A stretch of DNA of 5,281 nt from a candidate division CSSED10-310 bacterium. GTDB lineage: Bacteria > CSSED10-310 > JAFGJC01. The position numbers were made by a program, and so were the translations under genes. The DNA is taken from NCBI GenBank assembly GCA_016929305.1, contig JAFGJC010000184.1, forward strand, positions 1-5,281, written 5' to 3'. The notes beneath the pieces are model-generated. The model was not told where the DNA came from. It saw only the letters and a list, made by a program, of their open reading frames with translations, and did no database searches. This document shows, in pieces, positions 1 through 5,281 of this stretch; position 1 is the first letter of the stretch; every line of letters begins with the position of its first letter.

Positions 1-1287
1 CGAAAAACTTTCATTGTTCTCCGGTTGCGCGCCGCCATTTTCCGTTGCTCCGGCCGTCAGCACATTTTTGGATGTTCCTGGGGGCCGGATGGAATCGGAG
101 TCCGGTCCTTCGTTACCGGCTGCATAAACGATGGAATAGGTCGGGTTGTCCCAGATAAACTGATCGACTTCCTGGCAGTCGTCGATGTAGGAGCCGTAAT
201 TTGACGGCCATCCCCAACTGTTGGAATGGACCCGGCCGCCAAGATCGTAAACATCCTGATGCGCCGTATACTCGTCATCCGGCGGATAGACATCGTAGCT
301 GTCACCGTAATCCTGAATGATGAGTTTTGCCAGCATAGCGATACCGTCGCCGTTGTCATGACTGCCGGGTGATGCGAAATTATCCCCGGCGATGGTGCCT
401 GCAGTATGGGTGCCGTGACCCTGTGTGTCAAAACCGCTGGCATACGAACTGGGACCGATATAGGCGACAATTTTACGCTGATCGTAATTGGCGGGAGCAT
501 TGGGCACAATCATGCCTTCAGCGGAATCATAGAAAAAACACATGTCGGCATCGCATCCGGTATCCATGACACCGACGATCTGACCTTCACCCAGAATACC
601 ATGATCATACAAGGGCGTTGACTGGCCGCCGTAAGGACCGGACTGACATACCCATTGCGTGTTGTCGTTGCACATGGAGTATTCCGGATATCTCTGGATC
701 CATTCCACCTCCGGCAGAAATGCCATGGTTTTCACCGCGTCATATACCGTCTGCCGCGGTATTTCACATACCAGTCTCCGGCGCTGATCACGATCAACCG
801 TATCAAGTACAATACCCTGATGCTGACCGACAACCCGCTCCAAATTCTCGAAAGGTTCACCGGGAAACAGCGTGATCCTGATTTTCGAAACGGTGTCCAA
901 GGTATAATCGAAAATCGTTTCATCAACCTTGAAAACGGGCTGATACAATCCTACCCAGTCAACATGTTCAAGACCGGCAGCCTGCCGCGCACCGGATTCG
1001 TTAAATTTTACCAGATAGGTATTGTAAGGGACGTACGCCATGATCGTTCCCGATTGTGTCAGCATGTTTTTCCATTCAGGTTCAATCACCGATTCATAAT
1101 GCACCAGATAATATCCAGCGCTGGTTTCAGGAGCCAGCCATTCCGGGGAATAATCCTGCCATCCTTTGGAAATATCGATAGAACCGTTTTTTAGAAGAAT
1201 TTCATTCTTCAGATTTGCTGCCGATCCCATGGATACCACGGCTGTGATAAATACCAGAGAATACAGCACACATAATTTGATTTTCAC
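1..1287 (-). CDS. Secreted subtilisin-like serine protease (peptidase family S8, KP-43-like), N-terminal part, cut by the left edge
   Basis: This is an exported endopeptidase precursor; 429 codons are visible and the frame is still open at base 1. The start is GTG, because an AAAGGAGG site sits 5 nt upstream and because this frame opens with a good signal peptide: MKIK, then a hydrophobic stretch at residues 5-20, and a probable signal peptidase I site near GSA-A at 21-24. An ATG at 1291-1289 is out of frame and too close to the Shine-Dalgarno site. Residues about 55-210 look like an inhibitory propeptide, with the family-like YYLVHYE and YNTYLVKF segments. The S8 domain starts near residue 215. 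It shows the catalytic Asp in MDTG (D242), the catalytic His in HGTHTAG (H291), the HSNSWG segment (354-359) and the oxyanion Asn in AAGNEG (N392). The CFFYD stretch after the Asp and the YPPDDEY and CQEVDQF segments fit KP-43-like subtilases. The serine motif (usually GTSMA) and any C-terminal beta domain or sorting domain lie off the window. The family call is firm; the substrate is unknown. Confidence 0.95.
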   Translation of the reverse strand, partial: MKIKLCVLYSLVFITAVVSMGSAANLKNEILLKNGSIDISKGWQDYSPEWLAPETSAGYYLVHYESVIEPEWKNMLTQSGTIMAYVPYNTYLVKFNESGARQAAGLEHVDWVGLYQPVFKVDETIFDYTLDTVSKIRITLFPGEPFENLERVVGQHQGIVLDTVDRDQRRRLVCEIPRQTVYDAVKTMAFLPEVEWIQRYPEYSMCNDNTQWVCQSGPYGGQSTPLYDHGILGEGQIVGVMDTGCDADMCFFYDSAEGMIVPNAPANYDQRKIVAYIGPSSYASGFDTQGHGTHTAGTIAGDNFASPGSHDNGDGIAMLAKLIIQDYGDSYDVYPPDDEYTAHQDVYDLGGRVHSNSWGWPSNYGSYIDDCQEVDQFIWDNPTYSIVYAAGNEGPDSDSIRPPGTSKNVLTAGATENGGAQPENNESFS

Positions 1288-1292
1288 TCATA

Positions 1293-1300
1293 CCTCCTTT
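1293..1300 (-). promoter_or_regulatory. Ribosome-binding site that fixes the protease GTG start
   Basis: The minus strand reads AAAGGAGG here, a nearly full match to the anti-Shine-Dalgarno sequence. The gap to the GTG at 1287 is 5 nt. An ATG at 1291-1289 leaves only 1 nt of gap and lies in another frame that gives no signal peptide, so GTG is the better start. Confidence 0.85.
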
Positions 1301-1323
1301 GTTCTGGTAATTCGTAATATACT

Positions 1324-1344
1324 TCATGAAAAATACAGACCCAT
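1324..1344 (-). CDS. Possible six-residue leader peptide in the protease 5' leader
   Basis: Within the presumed untranslated leader of the protease mRNA, the minus strand has GGAGG (1349-1353), a 4-nt gap, then ATG and six sense codons (MGLYFS) ending in TGA. The ribosome-binding site is as strong as that of the protease itself, which makes initiation plausible. An ORF this short arises easily by chance, and I see no run of one amino acid of the kind that would indicate classical attenuation. It may be a regulatory upstream ORF or simply noise. Confidence 0.2.
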   Translation of the reverse strand: MGLYFS

Positions 1345-1374
1345 TTAACCTCCATTCGGAAGATAACAGCCGCC

Positions 1375-1403
1375 ATTATATTGATCTTGATAGAACAACT
1401 CAA
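1375..1403 (-). promoter_or_regulatory. Sigma-70-type promoter for the protease gene
   Basis: Read on the minus strand, the -35 box is TTGAGT (1398-1403, 4 of 6 consensus bases). The spacer is exactly 17 nt, and the -10 box is TATAAT (1375-1380, a perfect match). Transcription would begin near 1367-1369, which gives a leader of about 80 nt before the GTG start. Its position inside the divergent intergenic region and its orientation toward the protease both fit. The call rests on sequence match alone. Confidence 0.65.
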
Positions 1404-1408
1404 TTCTA
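1391..1408. repeat. Short inverted repeat (TAGAA-N8-TTCTA) over the protease -35 box
   Basis: Perfect 5-bp arms at 1391-1395 and 1404-1408 flank an 8-bp centre that contains the whole -35 hexamer of the protease promoter. A dyad in this place could be an operator for a dimeric repressor, or could control both divergent genes. The arms are short and such repeats are frequent in A+T-rich intergenic DNA, so this is only a candidate. Confidence 0.25.
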
Positions 1409-1466
1409 AAAACGGAAAGCCTGTCTGGAAAAAATAATTGGAATGTGCCACTATGCCTTTTGCGCT

Positions 1467-1472
1467 GGGAGG
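1467..1472 (+). promoter_or_regulatory. Ribosome-binding site that fixes the start of the 277-residue protein
   Basis: GGGAGG lies 6 nt upstream of the ATG at 1479. An earlier in-frame ATG at 1443 has no comparable site and would add 12 residues in front of a good signal peptide. The 1479 start is therefore preferred. Confidence 0.8.
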
Positions 1473-1478
1473 TTGACA

Positions 1479-2312
1479 ATGACTCGATTTCATACCATTT
1501 TTTTTATTTTGGCGTGTTTATTCATTAGTCAAAGAGTCTGGATGCAAGCAGAACCGGACAAGATTTTAAACTCCGCATGGATGGAAGCGGAATCTGCATT
1601 GAACAGTGCAGGAAATGCCGTGAAACTCGGGTCAACGCATATTCGTGATCTTTCACCGGAATATTGGATTGAAATGCCGGCAATCGGTTCATGGGATGAT
1701 GCATTAGATTATACAGCGGAAACATACAAGGATGATCCGCTGAAGACCGGACTCTGCCTTTGGAGGTTTCTTTATCCGACCCAGCCTGCCGGTGTCGTTA
1801 ATTCATTGAAACCTGTGTTCGTTCGATGGAAGGAAAAAGGCAAAACAACGCAACAGATCGGACTGGTGCTACTGGAAAATCATCCGGAATCCTCCGGTAT
1901 AACATTATATCGGGACGAACCATATCTGTCGGTGGAGACATGGATTGAAGGAACACAGTTCATCTGGGATGAGGGTAAGAAGAGCCGGCATATGGATATC
2001 GGGAATGCTGACATTGTCGGACCGACGATGATGGTTTTTACGGGTGTACAAGTGAAAAATGTTGTATACCAGCGGCTTGTATTTGACGCAAACGGTTATT
2101 TGCAATCATTTACGGTCATACTTCCCTGGCGCGATATCAGTAAGCGATTCTGGATAAGGGGTAATATGAATTCAAAGATAACCGGCAAACCATATTTCAT
2201 TACCGTGACGGATCTGCAGGACAAACCGTTTCAACAGCGAATCTATGATGAAACGTTCCAAATGATCGAGTCGACGGATAGAGTACTCAAAGTGCCGTAT
2301 CCGCTTCCCTGA
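1479..2312 (+). CDS. Exported protein of unknown function, 277 residues
   Basis: I do not recognise this protein. From the ATG at 1479 it has a Sec-type signal: MTRFH, then a hydrophobic core at about residues 6-17, and a possible signal peptidase I site after MQA (22-24). The mature part is soluble in character with no further membrane segment. It is rich in tryptophan and other aromatic residues and has only one cysteine (C93). The segments 127-156 and 195-216 alternate polar and hydrophobic residues, which suggests beta strands, so a periplasmic, outer-membrane-associated or secreted beta-rich domain is plausible. The ILAC sequence at 10-13 resembles a lipobox, but the hydrophobic stretch before it is too short for a convincing lipoprotein signal. 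Sampled rows have about 42-47% G+C against about 50% in the neighbours. It diverges from the protease, and its last 26 bases overlap the end of the opposing membrane-protein gene. That the reading frame is real is well supported by the ribosome-binding site, the signal peptide and the length; its function is open. Confidence 0.85.
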   Translation: MTRFHTIFFILACLFISQRVWMQAEPDKILNSAWMEAESALNSAGNAVKLGSTHIRDLSPEYWIEMPAIGSWDDALDYTAETYKDDPLKTGLCLWRFLYPTQPAGVVNSLKPVFVRWKEKGKTTQQIGLVLLENHPESSGITLYRDEPYLSVETWIEGTQFIWDEGKKSRHMDIGNADIVGPTMMVFTGVQVKNVVYQRLVFDANGYLQSFTVILPWRDISKRFWIRGNMNSKITGKPYFITVTDLQDKPFQQRIYDETFQMIESTDRVLKVPYPLP

Positions 2313-4389
2313 TACGAAGTGGCAGTCTGATTGAAATCGTGCAGGTTCGATGCTCCAACCCCAATATTTTTCCGCAGGGTGGAGCGTGGGTGTTCCATCG
2401 AATCCAATTCAGACCGCTGTGCAATTCCTGGGCGGGAAGTCGCAAAAGCATTTGATGCCACTGTCCGGCAGTCAGAGTAACAGGATCATGTTGAACATCG
2501 TTGACTGACCAATTGAGTTCCGTTATTTTGCCGGGATCCAGAGCAGCACGCATCTCCATATACACGTCCAGATCGACCGCGGTTGAGTTATCGATGAGGA
2601 GCGCCAGATAGGAAACCGGTCCCTGGGTTTTGAGTGAAAAACCGTGCTGATCGGGTTCCGGAACGAACCATCCTCTGATGGGATAGATACGGTAGGGATG
2701 ACTTTCAGAAATCCGGTATCTGGACGTATCGACTCGCCATTCCGTGTACCCGATTGTTTGTATGACAGGATCCGTGACCGGAAGGACGGTTTGCAGGTAT
2801 CGTTCGGTTGATGCCGGCGGCTTGCCTTTCCAGACAAAGCGCGTAATACCGAATATCCGTGTAATATCGGATCCGAGAAGTGGGTCGGGTGGCGGCGGGT
2901 CATGAATCACGGGTCCTGCGATTCCCAGAAGTTGTGTCAGCGGTTGAAGCGGTTCCAGAACTCCAGGTGGAATACGTGCCAGATGAGCGGCAAGGAGTGG
3001 CTCGTTGAAATAGATCTGCAAAAACTGGTCATCCCGGTTTTCGTCGGGATCGACCGGAAGCAGTGCCGTGACACCGCCGGATGGGGAAATACGGGACGGA
3101 TCTATTCCTGCACCGGGATCAATCAGCAGAAATGGCAGATGCAATTTTTCAAGTATAATAAGACAGACAAGTGCAGCGGCGATAGAACCCCTTTTTTTTG
3201 TCAGCAGATGATCCAAACCATGTCCTGCCCAAAATGCCAGACAGATCAGCAACAGCGCGGATAATCGCGATGGCACTCGAAACCCGTTGAATCCCCAGAT
3301 GTGCTGCAGCCATGTATACGGCAACGAAAGCTGATAGGTTTTACCCAGGGCGTTCAGCGCAGGTCCCAGAGAGAAGATGAAAGCCGCGACGGCAACCCAG
3401 AAAAAGGGTGGATTCGAAAAATAAGGTTTCTGCCGTGCGCCCAGCAGCGCCAGAATCAGAAAGCCATAGCCCAAAAATAGACTCTGCTCCATCCAACCTC
3501 CAGGAACGGTTTCAAAAAAAGATTCCGTCCAATGGCCTGCAAAGGAATGAAATTTAGGCGGAAGAAGATAGGCAGCAATGTCCGCGCCATGTTTATACGC
3601 TTCGCTCGATGGCCGGAACATGAAGCTGGGATTGGCAGCTAGAGGTATGAACCGCGGTATAGTTGCGAGTGCGACACACACTGCTGCCAGAATACTCATC
3701 AGAATAAATCGCGGTCGAATGACATCGTGAAATCGCCGGACAACCCAAACGGAAAGGAAAATCGTAATGGCGAGCAACAAATAGATGCCGTTGAACCATG
3801 ACATCCACATGGCTAACGATGCACACATCACAAAAAGCAGAAGATATTTTAGTCGGAGGGTGTCGAACCACCTCCAAAAAAACACCAGACATAACGGTAT
3901 CAGCTCAATGGAAATTGAAAAATAATGACCCGATGCCGCATGCGCCTGAATGAAAGCGGAAAAAGACACGGCAAAACCTGCCAGGAAAGCGCCCAAATGG
4001 CTGATACCGAGAACACGGGCAGCCAGATAAGTAAACACGATGATACTCCACATCGTAAACAGTATTGCCGTGTTGAATGCCGCCTGGGGTCCGAACCAGA
4101 TAAATACAGGCTGGAATAACAGTGTTTTGGGAAGACATAACATGTGCCCGGCGATGGTTGTCCCGAAAGGTGGATACAGTAGATCCGTATGCCAGAAACT
4201 GCCGCCTGACCACCACTGTGACATCTGCTGGTTTACCAGCCAGAAACTCCAACTCGAAACGGCTGCATCACAATAGTTGCCGTGAAATCCGGGAATTAAC
4301 TCGCTGTAATTGAAGATCAGGGGAAGTGTCCCCAGGATAACCAGCAGACATGCTGCAAACCAGACGGTTATCGCTAATTTAGTCCGCAT
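2287..4389 (-). CDS. Polytopic membrane protein, probable GT-C-type glycosyltransferase, 700 residues
   Basis: This is an inner-membrane protein with about 11-12 predicted membrane segments, roughly at residues 5-26, 83-101, 104-124, 129-146, 158-174, 180-197, 200-217, 227-248, 300-318, 326-345, 373-391 and 401-421. After the first segment an outer loop carries an acidic residue (D41) and a YPPFG segment (72-76), as in bacterial membrane glycosyltransferases that use polyprenyl-phosphate sugars. The sequence GFRVPSRLSALL (369-380) followed by a glycine-rich helix end (HGLDHLL) is a recurring signature of these large uncharacterised proteins. Residues about 425-700 form a soluble tail with a proline run (497-503) and a tryptophan-rich, beta-looking end, probably outside the membrane. 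The ATG at 4389 overlaps the upstream gene by 11 bp and has only a weak ribosome-binding site, so translational coupling is likely. The topology and broad family are well supported. The sugar donor, the acceptor and enzymatic activity itself are inferred; a polymer-transport or non-catalytic role cannot be excluded. Confidence 0.8.
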   Translation of the reverse strand: MRTKLAITVWFAACLLVILGTLPLIFNYSELIPGFHGNYCDAAVSSWSFWLVNQQMSQWWSGGSFWHTDLLYPPFGTTIAGHMLCLPKTLLFQPVFIWFGPQAAFNTAILFTMWSIIVFTYLAARVLGISHLGAFLAGFAVSFSAFIQAHAASGHYFSISIELIPLCLVFFWRWFDTLRLKYLLLFVMCASLAMWMSWFNGIYLLLAITIFLSVWVVRRFHDVIRPRFILMSILAAVCVALATIPRFIPLAANPSFMFRPSSEAYKHGADIAAYLLPPKFHSFAGHWTESFFETVPGGWMEQSLFLGYGFLILALLGARQKPYFSNPPFFWVAVAAFIFSLGPALNALGKTYQLSLPYTWLQHIWGFNGFRVPSRLSALLLICLAFWAGHGLDHLLTKKRGSIAAALVCLIILEKLHLPFLLIDPGAGIDPSRISPSGGVTALLPVDPDENRDDQFLQIYFNEPLLAAHLARIPPGVLEPLQPLTQLLGIAGPVIHDPPPPDPLLGSDITRIFGITRFVWKGKPPASTERYLQTVLPVTDPVIQTIGYTEWRVDTSRYRISESHPYRIYPIRGWFVPEPDQHGFSLKTQGPVSYLALLIDNSTAVDLDVYMEMRAALDPGKITELNWSVNDVQHDPVTLTAGQWHQMLLRLPAQELHSGLNWIRWNTHAPPCGKILGLEHRTCTISIRLPLRIREADTAL

Positions 4390-5281
4390 CTTTCAGCGTT
4401 CCGATTTCACTCTGCTCGACAACTCCTGTCTCCGGATTCACCTGCAATTTATACAATGTCATATCTTTATATGTTACCAGATAGATATCTTTCCCGGGAT
4501 AGGCATCAAACAGGTCCGCATTTTTTTCCGGTCCCAGATTCCTGCCGAACACCAGATCCGTGTCGAGATAAGGAGAATTCAAGGTTGAAACCGATCCGTA
4601 TCCCCACCATTTGTAATGCTCAATCAGAACAATCCCTTTGCGTATATTGTATTTCCGAAGAAGATCGGGAATGTTGAACCGCAATCCGTTGAAATTCTGC
4701 ATCTGCCCGATTCGCTGGGGCATGGCGTATACGGATCCGGTGGTCTTCGTGTCATAGGTGTCTTTGATATAAAAAAGGTGGATATTTTCGGTGATCAGTA
4801 CGGCGGTTACGCTATAGAGGAGAGCGGCGGCGGCGATAACCGCTGTTTTCCGGGAGAGTGGCGATGTTATCCGAATCCATGTGAAACCGGTATGAAGATA
4901 GGATAACATGGCATCCATACCGCGAGCCATGATCAGCATGTATATTGGCAGCAGTTCATACATATACCTAGGTCCATACATTATGGCTGTTCTGGCATAA
5001 ATGGTGTACAGCAGCGGAACGGACAAAAACGAGATCAGCAGATACCAGTCCTTTTTGTTTCGGTTCAGGAATGTGAACGGAAGGAAAAAGAAAGCGAAAT
5101 TGAACCAGGTGTGCCAATTCAGGGCATAATAATGAAACAAGCCGAAAAGGACTTTGATATTGCTGAGACCTTTATCCAGCGAATGCCGCAATCCCCAGAT
5201 ACCCATTTCACGGAGTGAATTTATTGCGCGGGTCAGCGGCCCGGTGTTCTGTGTTTGAGTCTGAGTATCGGGCAGTTTATC
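4379..5281 (-). CDS. Glycosyltransferase-39-like membrane protein, C-terminal part, cut by the right edge
   Basis: Three hundred residues and the TAA stop are visible. The frame is open through to base 5281, so the internal ATG at 5206 is not the start. The visible part has about four membrane segments (roughly 57-72, 79-95, 106-124 and 146-163 of the visible sequence) and then a soluble tail of about 130 residues. MYGPRYMYELLP (101-112), followed by MARGM, matches the YGPRY..E.LP...ARG signature of bacterial GT39-like (ArnT/PMT-related) proteins. The WWGYGSV...NSP...D segment and the later FGRNLG, N and YPGKDIYLV elements also follow the usual tail of that group. The catalytic N-terminal half, with its acidic first-loop motif, would lie beyond the right edge. 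A role in transferring a sugar from a polyprenyl carrier to an envelope glycan, lipid or protein is inferred from the family. The stop codon overlaps the start of the 700-residue membrane gene, so the two are probably co-transcribed and act in the same pathway. Confidence 0.82.
   Translation of the reverse strand, partial: DKLPDTQTQTQNTGPLTRAINSLREMGIWGLRHSLDKGLSNIKVLFGLFHYYALNWHTWFNFAFFFLPFTFLNRNKKDWYLLISFLSVPLLYTIYARTAIMYGPRYMYELLPIYMLIMARGMDAMLSYLHTGFTWIRITSPLSRKTAVIAAAALLYSVTAVLITENIHLFYIKDTYDTKTTGSVYAMPQRIGQMQNFNGLRFNIPDLLRKYNIRKGIVLIEHYKWWGYGSVSTLNSPYLDTDLVFGRNLGPEKNADLFDAYPGKDIYLVTYKDMTLYKLQVNPETGVVEQSEIGTLKDAD

Larger units (their letters stand above)
1288..1478. other. Divergent intergenic region between the protease and the 277-residue protein gene
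   Basis: These 191 bases separate two genes that point away from each other, and are visibly richer in A+T than the flanking genes. The minus-strand promoter described for the protease lies in the middle, which leaves about 75 bases for a promoter of the plus-strand gene. For that gene I see only weak elements: AATAAT at 1433-1438 without a matching -35 box, and TTGATA at 1387-1392 without a well-spaced -10 box. No tRNA, riboswitch or strong terminator is visible. Confidence 0.6.

Noticed and set aside
57..509. Open minus-strand frame of 150 codons in the protease region
   Set aside because: It is in another frame of the same strand as the protease. The HGTHTAG and AAGNEG motifs are in the protease frame, so this is a shadow.
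655..1194. Open plus-strand frame of 179 codons inside the protease region
   Set aside because: It lies antisense to the protease, whose motifs, signal peptide and ribosome-binding site are clear. The translated product has no recognisable character and the frame has no good ribosome-binding site.
1473..1478. TTGACA as a -35 box
   Set aside because: It sits between the ribosome-binding site and the ATG of the plus-strand gene, and no -10-like sequence follows at 16-18 nt. It is a coincidence of the spacer.
1509..1517. Lipobox-like ILAC, suggesting a lipoprotein
   Set aside because: The hydrophobic stretch before the cysteine is only about seven residues and the hydrophobic core continues past it, so an ordinary signal peptide is more likely.
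2293..2324. Hairpin at the convergent junction as an intrinsic terminator
   Set aside because: The stem is short or interrupted, and neither strand has the following T-tract, so it is not annotated as a terminator.
3192..3199. Run of eight T (eight A in the minus-strand gene) followed by a G run, as a programmed frameshift site
   Set aside because: The 700-residue frame continues without a break on both sides, and no alternative product or stimulating structure is evident.
2902..3264. Open plus-strand frame of 120 codons
   Set aside because: It is antisense to the membrane glycosyltransferase-like gene, has no ribosome-binding site, and its composition is not protein-like.
3905..4252. Open minus-strand frame of 115 codons
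   Set aside because: It is an alternate frame of the 700-residue membrane gene, whose hydrophobic periodicity and family signatures show the true frame.
5204..5206. ATG as the start of the right-edge glycosyltransferase gene
   Set aside because: The frame stays open for 25 more codons to the edge, and the visible part matches only the C-terminal section of GT39-like proteins. A start here would leave out the catalytic half.

Overview
The window looks like chromosomal DNA of a free-living bacterium. Spot counts of single rows give about 50% G+C in the protease and the 700-residue gene and about 42-47% in the plus-strand gene. Clear Shine-Dalgarno sites, Sec-type signal peptides and one good sigma-70-type promoter support a bacterial source. 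I see no rRNA, tRNA, CRISPR array, insertion sequence or phage gene. The sequence alone does not fix the phylum.

Layout from left to right: (1) positions 1-1287, minus strand, hold the N-terminal 429 codons of a secreted subtilisin-family (S8) protease of the KP-43-like type. Its catalytic serine lies beyond the left edge. (2) Positions 1288-1478 are a divergent intergenic region. It carries a TTGAGT-N17-TATAAT promoter for the protease, a small inverted repeat over the -35 box, and an approximately 80-nt leader with a second ribosome-binding site and a possible six-residue leader peptide. (3) Positions 1479-2312, plus strand, encode an unrecognised 277-residue exported protein. (4) Positions 2287-4389, minus strand, encode a 700-residue polytopic membrane protein that resembles GT-C-type glycosyltransferases. 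Its 3' end overlaps the 3' end of gene 3 by 26 bp, tail to tail. (5) Positions 4379-5281, minus strand, hold the C-terminal 300 residues of a glycosyltransferase-39-like membrane protein that continues past the right edge. Its stop codon overlaps the start of gene 4 by 11 bp.

Genes 5 and 4 form a translationally coupled pair, probably using lipid-linked sugars in envelope polysaccharide or protein glycosylation. That role is inferred from family resemblance. The protease and the 277-residue protein diverge from a shared upstream region and are both predicted to be exported. No functional link between them, or between them and the glycosyltransferases, can be shown from this window. I did not find a convincing new multi-gene system. 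The least explained item is the 277-residue secreted protein together with its convergent overlap with the membrane gene.
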